Assembly: GCA_001600455.1 (NCBI GenBank)
Contig: BCKC01000010.1
Coordinates: forward strand, 750,144-814,143
DNA length: 64,000 nucleotides
Source: Endocalyx cinctus
Taxonomy: Eukaryota; Ascomycota; Sordariomycetes; Amphisphaeriales; Apiosporaceae
Reading direction: 5' to 3'
Position 1 is the first letter of the stretch. The number at the start of each line of letters is the position of its first letter. The translations under genes and the position numbers were made by a program. Under the pieces are notes generated by a model that ran no database searches, was not told where the DNA came from, and saw only the letters and a program-made list of their open reading frames with translations. Below, piece after piece: positions 1-14,169 of this stretch.

Positions 1-1578
1 TCATATTAGCGCGTCGACTCCAGCTGGTCGAGATTAAAGCCGCCAAAAAAGTCTAATTGAAAGAAACGCTGTATATTAATAGAACTCCATCGGGTGTTCC
101 ATTTATGATTTATTCATCGCAGTAACTTAAGTGCTTGGAGGAAGGGCATCTAAAATGGGATGCTGCTCTCGGATCAAGCAGGTTAATGGCAGACTGCGCA
201 AGGCGTACCTTTCATGACTAAGGGTTGTGGTCCACCCGTGTCATCTTTGCGGTCGGCTAGGTAAAGCAACTTTGAGCGACATGAATTTCTTACGAGATGG
301 ACAGATTGAACCTAGGCTTTTCCACAAGCTGTAAGCTTTAACTACCAAGTTTGTGGTTCGCGATCTGCAAAGCTCGCCTCCCGTAAGTACGTTTCGAACT
401 AGCCAGACCTTCTAGAATAAATATCAACGCGACTGAAGCCGCTCAAGCTCAAGCGTTATCATCAAAGTAGTGCCGAACCAAGATCGTTGACGGTCCACCG
501 TAATAGAGGAGGTAGGTGAAAAGCTTGTTCGTTATACCCTGCAAGGTGGAACGGGACGTGGGAACGGGATCCAACATCCACCCATGCCTTGCTGCTTATC
601 CTCCAAACCCAATCTCATTCATCATCACCAATCACCTACCGCCGATTAAGCCGCACATACACACACGCAGATCAAAAGAAAAATAAATATCAAATGCGAA
701 ATAAATTACTACATAGTCATCTGGAAAAAAACTGACGCTTTATACAAATAGTCTTCAACCTCAACCATCGTCTCGTTCATCTAAGTACTTATACAGCAGC
801 ACGCCAAATTTTTTTAACTTGCCAGAACGCATCATGCACATTCCATCTGAAATTGTGCAAAAACAATCAGTAACAGTCGGAAGGGGGGAACGAATGAGAT
901 GTAACTCTTGTTTGTCTTTCTTGCGCCATCTTCGTTCCCACATGGGCTAGGTCGAAGACAACGGAATCCAACCGAGATAGAAATGACAATAGATAGCCCG
1001 CGTCTCTTCTTCGTACTCCCAGTCCTTGTACTAAATTCCCCTCTACTTCAATTAAAAGAAGAAATGCCGAATCATACGCGTGACCCTCGACGTTTTATCT
1101 GATCCGACCGCGCTGATAAAAAGAAATAATAACTAAGGAAATATGACGAAGGTTATCTGTAGGTCTCCCGATTCCAGCCGAAAACTCCACCCCTTCCAAT
1201 TTAAGTGCTCCTCTATTGGACGCGACACAAGTACGTGTAAACAAGAAAATGAGTCGGTGAGCCTTCCGGCTATGTGAAAGCTCAAATACAAGCGTAGCAT
1301 TAAGATTTTTTTTTTCGCATTTTATATATTACTCTGATATGAATCTGGAAGATTACATCAGGTGTTGAAACGTCGCCCAGACTCAAATGATATATATAAA
1401 GGGAGAAAAACAGAGAGAAGAAATGTAGGACTCTTTACGGCGACGGTCCGGTAAAAGGTTAGGGGAAGTTCTTTGGCTTTGGTGCATCTAGCTAACATCA
1501 CCGGTGAGCTAGATTTGAGGGTAAACCTGGCAAACTGAATGGCACCGGGTGCATGCTCCGCAACGTAACAGGAATATT
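1..1578. other. Gene-free left edge
   Basis: I see no convincing coding exon on either strand. The sequence is AT-rich and contains only short chance reading frames. The part nearest 1,578 must hold the 3' UTR and polyadenylation region of the minus-strand gene that ends at 1,579. A ten-base T tract lies at about 1,306-1,315. Confidence 0.5.
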
Positions 1579-4500
1579 CTAACCTCCTTTGTTGACAGCT
1601 ACGGGAGCACCGTTAATCGTTGGTGCTGCAGATGACACCGCTGGGTTTCCGTTGAGGGGGTTTCCGTTAAGTGGGGGAGCTGCGTTTCTAACGCTTGGCG
1701 AGTTCACTTGCGGGTTCGGACTTGGATTTGAAGTCGCATAATTCATCCCCGGTGGTGGAACACTAGTTCGGGTGGCCGCCATTCTAGTTGGGTCGGAACC
1801 GAGACCAATGCCACCCAAGCCGACAGGAGTGCCAATATGTCCCTGGCCCGAATTGGCCTGCACTTGGCCGGGAAGGTTGTCATTGGACTTTTGGGCAGCA
1901 TTCATACTATTAAACCGTGCCTGGCCATTACTGATGGCCTGCTGAAGTTGCCCTGGCGACATGGAGGACCTATACATCGAAGGGCTGGCTGCCATCTTAT
2001 TTTGATTCTGGTTCTGGCTCTGATATTGCGGCTGGCTGTTAGGCATCGGCGTTACATTGGAACCCGGGTACAGGCGCTGCATAGGGTTGTTAGCCATGTT
2101 AGCGTGATTACCATACGAAGGCTGTCTCGTTGGAGTACCGGCTGGGTTGTATCCCTGCTGAGGCATCGGTTGGTGATGTGGCGGTTGATGGTGAATGTGC
2201 GGGGAGGCTGTCCTCTGAGGTGCCGTTGCAGTACCATTCATATATTGCGCATAGGGGGGATGTGTTGGGGTACCATGTTGTGGTGGTTGGTGTTGTGCTT
2301 GGTATGGCTGGTGGTGGTAAGCGGGGGGTTGAGTATTTGGAGCATGAGAATATTGGGGGTAGCGTGGCTGCGGTGTTGAGTTGCCCATGTGAGCGTAGTT
2401 CGGCACCGGATGTTGGTACGGCTGACGATTTTGCGCCGGCGTGCCTCCGTACGAAGCTGGTTGTGAGTAGCCAGTTTGAGGCTTCGTGTATGATTGGTTA
2501 TAAGCTGCGGCTGGGTATGGATTCTGAGGGCGGTAGCCTGCATTGGATGGAGGTCTCTGGTTATAAGCGGGGGGCATGGTCTGGGGTGGCCGCTGCACGG
2601 TCGGTTGAGGGGGGCGAACTGGCGTCTGATTTCCGTAATACTGGGGTGTCGGTACTGTAGCCCGCGCCGGACTGTGGTGGTATTGTTGGTTGTACTGCAT
2701 ATTACTAGACGAGCTAGAAGACCTATGCGTGGGCGGTCGGGGGCTCGCGGTAGCAGCCTGCGCAGTCCTTGTTCGAGCCGCCGCTTCGTCTTCTTCCATA
2801 ACTCCTTGGTACTCGTCAGTCTTGATTTCCAACTTGATCGAGATATTTAACTCGTCTAGCTTGTCACTATTGAGACGGGCAACCGCAAACGGAGGTAGCA
2901 TTTGAATGATAAGCATGAGTTGGGCCTTCAGAGCTTGATATGTCGCCGTTTCTTCGTCGCTAGGTTGAACAGGGGATCCATTTGTGAGCATATCGCTATG
3001 CGCAGGGTCCGCTGCGTATCGACTCTGAGTCGATGCGCTAGGCAAGGTCAGATTGCGATTCTTTTGGTACGAGATCAAGGTCTGAATCATGTCAGAGACA
3101 TCTTGAAGAAGATCATCAACGTCCTTCTCCTCGTCCGACTTTGTTGGACAGCAAGCCTTTTCGAGGCTAGGATCGACTAAGCTAGGGTCCCAATTATCAA
3201 GGGCTAGCTGAATCAAATTTTCGTCAACTTCATATTCCGGCTCGGCAATCAACCGATCGCCCTCTTCGTCCGGAATCTCAGATGCTTCAGTTCCCATTAT
3301 GCGATCCAAACTCCTCTGTCCAACTTTCTGCCACCACATAGTTTGACTGATAAGTCCGGAGGAAACCATAGCAGCGGAATCATCCTTGGTGGGGGCAAAG
3401 TTGGAAAATGCGCCACGAAAGAGGGCTTCCATCTCGGACATCTCAAGATCCGAAGATGAAGGCTTGTTTCCGGCAAGACTCAGAGCTCGTTCGCGTGATT
3501 TTGGCATCATCTGCGAAGGAGGTGCGGCATTGCTGTAATCAAGCCAGCGACCAGTTGATATTGGCTGACTAAAATATGAACCGGCCCGGTACTTACACTT
3601 CTCGGTCAATTCTGGGCGATGCCAACCAACTTGGACGCCTTTGGTGGTACTCTTTGGGGCCTTGGGTGGGGGCAGGGAAGGCAGGCCGCGCGGGGCCGGG
3701 AAGAGTTCGCCCAAGGTCTTAGATTTCTTATCTTTATCTATAGCAGTAGGGTGAGAATAAGGGATCGCTTTCACGGCTTTGATACCGTTTGGCAAGCCAA
3801 CAGCTCTTAAAGCCTGCATCGTGCCATTATCGTCGCCTTCTCCCTTCTTAATAGGCTGCTGCAGACTCGAGTAGAGTTGCGTCGCCCTCGGAGCATCACC
3901 ATAGACGGTTAGCATCATGTTACCGCTAGCATTAGATTGAAGGTCATTAGTTGAATCGAGAATACGCAATGCCTCCGGGACGTGTGTCGGCTTGAGATAC
4001 GTAATCTCGCGTCGGAAAAGGGCAGAAGCTTTTTTCTTAAATTCGATAACTTGAGCGATGGCGACATCGCTTGACTCTGCTTCTTTCCCGACACCAGATT
4101 CTCGCAACTCGGCTATCTGGTCTAAAATAGCGGTATTGATGTCGATGATTAGAGTATCGATGTCTTCATATTGATTATTCGCGACTTTGTCGGCGACGGA
4201 TGAAAACGATGTGCCATCTTCAGATTTCTTGCGCTTCGCATCCGGTTCATCGGCGGAATCGACGTCGGAAAAGGGTCGTTTGAGAATAGAAGTGTTGGTG
4301 TCAAATCTATCGGAAAGAAGAAAATGGTCAGTAAGATATTCAGAGTGTACAAAAAGCATGCCCAATCAAGCTTTAGTTTCAATCTTACCTCTGAAGAACT
4401 TGATAATAATCACGAACAACAGGCTTGTCTATTTTGATTCTGTTGGTGGAAGATGATGAAGTGGTTGATGTTATTGACGTTGGTACTATGCCGTTGACAG

Positions 4501-4660
4501 TCATACCATTTAGACCATTTTCGCCGACATCGATAGAGTCGCGTTTGCGCTTATTAGATGCATTTAGGATGGATTGCGCAGTATCGATGCTATTAGTAGA
4601 ATTATCGGTCTGTATTGGTGCATAAGCACCATTGGGATGTGCGACGGCGAGTGAGGTCAT
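1579..4660 (-). CDS. Bromodomain-like nuclear protein with long Pro/Gln-rich tail (possibly Rsc58-type chromatin remodeller subunit)
   Basis: Two exons, 4389-4660 and 1579-4306, join in frame with a GTAAGA donor and CGATAG acceptor, giving about 999 residues. The start is the ATG at 4660 in an A-rich context; upstream codons of the same frame offer only a TTG. Around the exon junction, a DYYQVLQR stretch and a following VANNQYEDIDTLI stretch resemble the motif and helix spacing of a degenerate bromodomain (about residues 82-180). A KRKK-type basic patch suggests nuclear import. The C-terminal half (about residues 560-999) is low-complexity Pro/Gln/Asn/Tyr-rich, as in fungal SWI/SNF and RSC accessory subunits. 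The family is inferred from layout and motif shape only. Another bromodomain-associated transcription factor is possible. That the gene is real is much surer than its function. Confidence 0.6.
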
Positions 4661-6610
4661 CTTTTTTTTTTTGTCTTCGCCTTGTCGTTGATGATCTAAA
4701 TTCTCAAACGCCGTCAATTATTTTCGCGGATGGATCTTCTGTCTTTTTTGGCTTCCCTGTGAGACCTATGATTGATCGCAAGGGGGAAAAAAAGAGAAGA
4801 AATAATAGAAATTAGGAATAATAATGTTTATTCCTCTATTTTTGCTGGACCTTTTTATTTTCTGTCTCTGTGTTCTGCTTCTTCTTTTCTTCTCGTTGCT
4901 CTCGATATTGTTTTCTTCCTCTATCTTCGGTCGTAATTATAGTAGTTGACTCAATTATTGGTCCGCGTTTTTTTCTCTCTCCTTAGTTGATTAATTTGGT
5001 AGGGTTTATCGGTACGATTGACGTATAAATGGTACGTTGTTTAGGTGGTCTTGAATCAAGGGAAGAGGGATAAAAGGCGTCGGTGGATTCGTCGCGCTTC
5101 ACGATCAACCTTGTCGCGATTGAGTAGTAAAAGCTTCGTCGACTTCACGGCTCTTTTTTATGCTTGACCTTTTTGTTGGTGCTACTACCCCCCAGGAAAA
5201 AAATTATAAGAAACTTGGAGACTCGGACCACAAAAAATCAACGCCAACTAACAACGACCGTAAATCGAAAAGGGAAAATAAAAAAAAAAAAGAAAAAGAA
5301 ACAGGAAATGTTATCCGAATCCACCACGAGGAATCATCAGAATGTGTCGTATGACATTAGAAAGTCGGAATATTTTATTATGATTTTTTACGCGATAGTT
5401 CACCATAAAACTTCATCATAAAAGAAATGGGTTTTGTTAAGAATAAAGTAAAATGAGCGAAGGGAGAGGGAAAGGCTGTCATTGCTTGCCTGTCAACTAA
5501 TACAATATGAAGGTCCTCCCACTAAGTTAGGCGCTAACCCCGGTTTGGAATAATTTTTGAGCTCTGACTTTATACACTGTCCACTGTACGAATATACAAA
5601 TATACAAATGTACATGATGAATAAAATTGAATAAAACTAGCATAACATGGATAAATGGAACAAATCCTAAACAAATGCACGATGCACGTGAGTAGACATT
5701 ACTGTCCGCGATGGGTCCATTCTGTATATAACTTATGCACGTATCCATTTTATTGTACTAGATTGGTGCTCAGAGAATGGATGCTTCCAAGGTTTAACGT
5801 ACATATATATTGGATTCCACACCCGTAGATGAACATTAGCAGAATTAGGTATTTTATGCCCCCCTCCATTCTGTGTTTACTTACCTAGGTAAGTGTTTAT
5901 TTAATACATAATATACGAAGAATGTAGACTGTAGACAGTAGACAACGATATTTACAAACGCGACTAGAATACTTTCTATTAAGCTTCTTTGCTTTAGCTT
6001 TAGCTTTATCTAGTACTCTAACATTATTCAATTATACAAGAAATGTCAAGGGAACTGATAGTAATTCTACGTAGAGTTTCGACCAAAATACGGAGTATAA
6101 CAGGAGTAGTATTGAATTCTGCCACACTCTGCCACACCAACAGTAAAATACCGAGACATGCATCCATTCATGAATACTACGCCAACTACATCTACCTACT
6201 CTTACCAGATGAACCCGCTACAAATATATAGTTACAAGTGCAAAATACTCAAGACGTGAATCACAACTACTAGCTAATACGGTTACACGCAAGATCACAT
6301 CACGCGACGACCAAATAATATAAAAATGCATATACGATGTAATGAAACTATACGTTGGGTGACGCGGTGTAGTATACATCAAGAGAGACCGATCGCCTCA
6401 TCATGGAACGAAGTTGAAAAGAACCCAAAACCAAGACAGTAAGGAAAGATAAATTCTGTTCACGAATTCGATGCAGCCGAACCTGTACTCAATTCTCGTC
6501 ACTATTACCCATCCATGTTGCTATTAAGAGCATGCATTCTCACATCTACTCGACACCATCCCGAACCAATCTTATCCGATCTTCGGAAAAACTTTTGGTT
6601 TGTTGATTAT
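4661..6610. other. Intergenic: 5' leader of the bromodomain-like gene and 3' flank of PEP4
   Basis: The part from 4,661 to about 5,160 is T-rich and pyrimidine-rich and is likely the minus-strand leader and promoter. Beyond that it is AT-rich with no convincing coding exon. One CCTAGGTA palindrome lies at 5884-5891, and a short GCTTTA tandem lies near 5,990-6,005. Confidence 0.5.
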
Positions 6611-7953
<1,343 letters not shown>

Positions 7954-10318
7954 GTTGGGCAACTCTTTGCGAAATGAGGAATAAGAAAAACTGAGAAAAG
8001 AATTGTAGAGCCAAAAAGAAGAAGTAAGAGAGCGATGAAAACAATGTTTTATATGTTTTAAACTGATGAAAAGGGGAGATAATAAAGAAAAAGAAAACAA
8101 TGTGAAGGTTGACTGATTGGTGATGATGTGAGAGAAGAGAGAGATGAATGACGGATGCAGTCTGGGGGAGATTAGGATAAGTAAAAGGATCCACCAAAGG
8201 TAATAGTAAATCAAATCAGCTGTTCTGGCTGCCTAGGAAACAGCAACGATGGGGCAAAAAGCTCTCCCTCCGGCAGGGACCTTGAATGATGACACTTGAT
8301 TTGTGGGGCTGATAAAGTAAATCGATGATATGATTGGTAGGTTTGAAGGAGGATCGTATCTTGTGAGACAGCAAAGCAGAGCACCGACTACACACATACG
8401 TCAAGGTACAAGACGTACGTGGACCTTTACTCTAGGTATCTGCTACGTCGTTTGTTCCTTGTGACGAGGCAATTACCTAATTTCCTATCTAGATTAGGTA
8501 CTGAAGTAGGATTATCACTACCTCTAACTATCTCTCACTACCTTATCGTTTCACTAATTAGGCATAGCGCCTTTATTACTTTCCTCCTACCTATGCTTAG
8601 TGTACCGTAGTGTACCGTAGACTGCGTAAAGTAAACAATAAGTCAGTCACGTGCCAATATTTATGCAATAGACCCGCTCAACAGGTTTACAGTGTATGTA
8701 TTCTCGTTTCTCTTGGTATTAATACTCGGTAACCATCACTATAAATAATAAACAAAACATGAAATCATTAGAATGATACAATAATATTGCCTTGGCAGCT
8801 TGGTTCTGCCTACCTTCTGCTTGTTCACTTGTTCGATATGAAACTGCGCGTAAAAGATTCCGCATTCTGCACAATAATCCTGCTACTGTCGATTAACATT
8901 AGTCGCTAATCAAAAAGTTGATAGAAAGAACTAAGCTGGTTCAACAGTAATAATAGCTCTATCCCAATAGATCGAAATAGTTGATACTTCTTCCTCCGCG
9001 TACTCCGTATTAAGTTAGGAGCATATTGAATTCTCAACTCGTTCCGTTGGAAACGGATTAGCCAGGAACGGTTCCACCTGGCCGGTACGTAGTGCAGTGT
9101 AGTATACCGCTGCACTGCGGCCTTGTGGGGTTATTAGGGAGGAGCTTGAGGTGTACTGGAAATAGCTTACCTTTGAACCTGAAGCTGAGACACGAATGGC
9201 AGATAACACAAGAAAACAGCTTGATGGAAGTAAATATGGGCTTTAATAACAGCTTAAGTTAATTATAATTCTTCTCGGTTTTCTTGTAACGATGGCATTC
9301 ATATTTACTGAGTATACTGCGTATATAGGTATGAAGGTGATTTAGCACTCTAGCTAAGAGCTTGTTGTGTATGACTAGCCCCCCGGACCAATACCCCTGA
9401 CGTAAAGTCTCCAGCTATAGGGTTCGCAAGCAGCTGCCGAGATACGGGCTCCACGACTTAGGCTCCGCGACTTCGGCGCCAGGAAGCGCAAAATTATCCG
9501 ACTGTAAATATGGATATCATACACTTTTTTCGGACATTTATTGAAATAACTTTTCAAAGAACGCGAGCTCCTAGTCGCAGCTTTCGGACCTTAAACTGTT
9601 AATTTATAAAGCACCTCAAGCAGTCTCCTCCGCCTCTGCACAGTAATAACTTGACAAGTATCGGCAACGAGATGGAGAGGATGGTGATGAAACTACGGGT
9701 GCTGTGTTAATATCATAGACACGCCATTTGGCTTCTTGTTCCATGATCTCAAGGTAACATGCACCTTGTGCAACTCCTTCCCCTTAATTCAACGGTCTTA
9801 CGATCGAAGATCCTACAAGTTGTAGAAAAGAAAGTACTAAAAACCTAGGTATACGAAGGTTTTTTAGAAAGTGTGTGATGAAATACTAAGAGACGTATGT
9901 GCGTAGTAGGTGGTAATTAATTAGCAACTAATTTACTAATTAGCCCTACCTAACTAATTGCCTTTCATGCATCATGCCATGCCTTTACGCAACCTAATAT
10001 AGATTTACACACTTTCCAATATAAACCCCTCAATATAATACTTGGTAGTTACCTTGATTTCTCCAATTTTAGGATCTTTGATAAGTACTGGTTCTTTTAG
10101 ACACTGCCTTTGTTATGACACATTGTAAATCAACTTCTCTAACTAAACATTAGCCTATAATTATAAGCTACTTTTTCTTCTTCTATCTTAGAGACCCAAT
10201 CAATTATTCAAGTTTTTTCTCATAAAAAAGAGATCTCATCAGTCTTGATATATCATGGGTGCCATCACAGGTTATAAGAAAGTTCTCATGTCATCATTAA
10301 CCCTCATTAAGCACGCAG

Positions 10319-10346
10319 GGCAGCCAGGGTTTGAGACCCTGCTGCC
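10319..10346. repeat. Short inverted repeat (hairpin)
   Basis: The arms GGCAGCCAGGGT (10319-10330) and ACCCTGCTGCC (10336-10346) are reverse complements apart from one bulged C. They flank a 5-base loop. It stands out because it is GC-rich inside an AT-rich gene-free block. Function unknown. Confidence 0.6.
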
Positions 10347-13300
10347 TGTTAGACACAGAGGATGTGCCCTCTACTTACGATACGGCTGAAAGAACTCGCC
10401 CACGCCTCCTAGTCACCTAAAAAATTATTTCCAGGTGAGAGACTTTACTAAATACGGAGATTAAATCCTTACGACACGATAAAAAAAAGCTTATCTATAT
10501 CGCCTGGGTTCCCGAGAATTATCTCCGGGCATTTAATATATATAAAAGGATATATAGACTACGAAAAGTCTTCAGCCCTCGGGCAGTATTACATGAAACG
10601 TAAGTAGTTCTTCTTCCCCATGGGTTATTATGTCCTGGTTATTGTATATAAATCCTACATAGAATTCCTTAAATATTTTCAGGGGTAGACAAAATATACT
10701 CACTAGGGTTATAGATATGTTTCAGGAGTTGTCGCCAGAAATAGTGTCTTATATTCGTATAAAAAAGGCGACGCGAGAACCTGCCCCGGAGCGTCGGAAT
10801 CAATTACACGAATTTTCATTTCGACATGCCAAAAAAACGCCGATTTAATAACATAAAGAAAGACTGTTTTTATGAGGTTTTTGAGCATCAACGAAATCAA
10901 AAACGCCTGAAGAAAAACCAGGATACGACGGCCGAAAGCCATGGTATTTCTTGCCCCTATTTATCTTATGACTTATGTTTCAACTCATTCAGTCAAATAA
11001 AGTCGTAACAATTCATCCTGTATAGCCCGGTTCGAGAACGACCAGTCTCCCTCTAAGCACCTCCCTTTTGCTGGTTAGCCTACTGAGCAAGGACTAGAAC
11101 ACCGCTGTGCGGAACAACGTAATCCTAGCTGGGTGGTGTCTAGGCATAAAGGGGTAATCTTGCTGACGGAAATCGATTGCACGTTCGGGAACTAGGCCAT
11201 AATTGGTATGATACTCACATAGAAGTGCTGGCCTTCCGTGTGAGAAAATAAGGGGTACGTTGGAGGGTGGTGTCGCGCAGTTACGTAGCCAGAGTTTAGC
11301 AGTGTAAATCTAAGAGCCTAATAAGTAACTTTATTGATTCTTGACCATCCTCTCTCTCTCTCTCGGGGCGGAAACCCCTCCTTGAATAAACCTATTCTAC
11401 GCGGGCTACCCGGAGGGTAGCCGTAGCCACGTTTCTAACTAAATGCTCCACCTGATATCCCTGACATTCCGGCCGTAAGAGGGAAGAGGGAAGACGGGTA
11501 GTTAGTCATTTGAAAAGGGTTTTTTTTTTTTTTTCGAAAAATTAACAGATATATAAATTGGCGAGATGGCTTGATCTGAAGAAACAGAGCCGAAAACAAT
11601 ATACTTTTTATATAGAAACCATTATCATCCCAGGCAGCCCTCGGCTCCCTTCGTTCTACACGGTCCGCCGTCTCAATACCACTTTGGCCGCTCCTAGCAC
11701 AACATTATAAAATAGCGACGATTCTAGGTTTATAATGAATAAAAGTTGAAGATCAATATGTAGAGTATCATGATTACGTAGACGGGGCCTAGCAATCGAA
11801 TAGTAGCATATCAACTCTTAACCTCCTTACTCTATCTACGAGGCGGAAATCTCCCTTATAATTATATGTACACATACTTTGCTTAAACTATCCAGGGCAT
11901 AGCTCTGGGTAAGTAGCTAAAGCAAGTAGTCATATAATTTAAGAAGACTTTGTCTTCATTTTATATTTGAACTTCCGTGTACACACAATTCGGCTCATTT
12001 CTCACCCAAGAAGGTATTGATCAAAGTCTTCTCGAGATATTTCTCGTAATATTCAGATTATAAAAGTAGCCGACAAAGTATTGGTGTTTGAAAACATGTG
12101 AGTATAGAGTTTGATAGTTAGATGATCTTTCAGGTGCCAGCTATGTCAACCACCAGCGGCCCTGGTGTGAATGTACCCTATTTATGCAACTCTATTTCTT
12201 TTGGAGAGGAGAGATTTCTCTCCCGTTTAAGCATTTAATTACAAAACCATCCTTTGAAATTTGCCCGTAGAAAGTATAGGGATTTTAGCTGCTGCCTCCT
12301 ATTCATACACGAATATGAACTTATTGATGATAGAAGGCAAAAGGGGGTAGGAGAGAAGACTAAATATCCCAATAGTTATAACGGAGAATTCTGAGGCATG
12401 ACCAGATGTAGATTAAAATAAACCTCAGCAGGTATGAATAGGATCATGCGTTGGGGCACCGTGATGCATAATGCACAATTTCATTGGTTCCCAGGTATGC
12501 GGATAAATTTGGGGTGTGGTATATCATAGCTTCTATTATCACTTTGTTGCGATAGAACCACTTTTTGTGGTATTTATCCAAGTTTGCCAGTTTTCCCAAC
12601 TCTTCTTCTTCGTTTTCTTTTCTGCTCTAGTAGTCCCTTTTTTTTATCACTAATAAATATCTTGAGTGTAAGAATATTACTATCAAGTCTTCGCAAGCTT
12701 ATACTTATCTGGAGAGTGTCGCCAATAATAGCAGAGCGCCCGACAGGCTTGCGTCTGCGCTCATGACTGGAGAGATACGTTTCAAAATTGGGGCTATAAC
12801 TACATGTCCCTGTCGAGAAGACACACCCTCAGTAAGCTGTGAGGTCGGCCTATTAAATCATCCCGCGAATCTATTACTGCTCTCATGGATGCAGCCAAGC
12901 AGCTTCTCCGGCGAGGCATTTTCATTGGAATGCCGTCTAACCGATATCTCTGAAAGAAATCTGCCCATCCAAAAAAAAAAAAAAAAAAGGTTGACGAATC
13001 TCCCAGAGTTTCATCCATCCCGAAATTATTGTGCTCACCATTGATATAACAACGGCTTTTTTCATGTCAAGAGAGTCGTTCCAAGGACTAGCTTTCATCA
13101 AGTGTTGAGGGGTAGCCTTTTGTCATACATCCTTATCACAGGGATCCCTTGATTCTTTCATGGATAAAAATACTTATATCTTAATGGACTACAGTATAAA
13201 TATTAATAATTAGGAATCTCTGTCCTTACCAGGTTTATATGCGCCCATATAGGAAGCTCTTGACCAGCCGGAGAGCTGAGAAAGGAGTTCCTCCAACCCC

Positions 13301-14128
13301 CTTGTGATTTTCTCCCGGCCGAATCACTGAATCTAGCTACAAAGGGATTTAGGACTCGTATTTTCGTTTTCGAAAGAGTCATTGGAAGCTTGAAATACTT
13401 TTTTCCCCTTTTGAAAAAGGCCGAGCAAGACGTTATAGCCAGCAGGGCCGGATGAAGTTGGGTCGGACTGGCCTGCTTCCTAGCTGACAGGTCAAAAGGG
13501 AAAAGTAATAGGACGCCGTACTTATATACTACAAAAACAACGTGCTCAATAACAGCAGGGTCTTGGACGTTGTATAGCGTGAAGATACGGATCGACTACA
13601 CACCAAAGTCCGGCGGACCTGGTTGGGCTGCCCCTATTATCGACAACCAGTCAGCACCGTCGACTTCAAACGGAGTTTTCAACACTAGATCGATGACAAA
13701 CCTCCTTCGTCTACTCAGCCATTAATCAAACTGCATACCGACATATTTCCGACGACGACCGGAGTAATAAAGAAACAATCTCGTATTGATGCCGGTTTTT
13801 ATCGTATTCATCGGCGAAGATCTCCTCTATCTACACCACTCGGAGCAAGCTACCCAGCATGCCAAGACAAGCATATTGCTCCGCCCCCCTCAAACGCGTC
13901 AGCCCGATTACCTCGCGTATTACATATATATATATGTATGCAGTGACGGCACTTTGAAAGATTCCGTGTAATGCACACGCATTTACGATGTAATACGATT
14001 TTGTCGGTAAGGTTTTTTGAGTGAATTATCATTATTAAGCATTTAGTGCGATTACTCTAAATCTATTATATCTAAAAGGGCACTTCCCCCCACCCTTCCC
14101 ACACGCTTTCTTCTCCCCATTTATTAAG

Positions 14129-14156
14129 GCGCGCGCGCGTGTTGTTGTTGTTGTTG
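14129..14156. repeat. Adjacent GC and GTT microsatellites
   Basis: An alternating GC tract runs straight into about five GTT units, just beyond the stop codon of the AUR1 gene and so probably in its 3' UTR. Confidence 0.7.
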
Positions 14157-14169
14157 CTTTCTGGTACAA

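Larger units (their letters stand above)
7954..14169. other. Gene-free AT-rich block of about 6.2 kb
   Basis: Roughly the first 500 bases are the pyrimidine-rich promoter and leader side of PEP4. The rest has only short frames, frequent stops, T and A runs (11520-11534, 12971-12988), a CT microsatellite near 11350-11363, one CCTAGGTA copy (9844-9851) and a perfect-looking hairpin (10319-10346). A stretch on the minus strand at about 12705-12970 keeps a mostly open frame broken by a TGA and may be a decayed coding relic. I recognise no transposase or reverse transcriptase remnant. Confidence 0.5.

Noticed and set aside
1837..2660. Plus-strand frames of about 176-180 codons opposite the bromodomain-like gene
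   Set aside because: They arise from the Pro/Gln-rich low-complexity codons on the other strand.
11000..11300. Possible structured RNA or rRNA-like segment
   Set aside because: Some GC-richer words looked RNA-like, but I could not match 5S rRNA, an snRNA or any rRNA signature.
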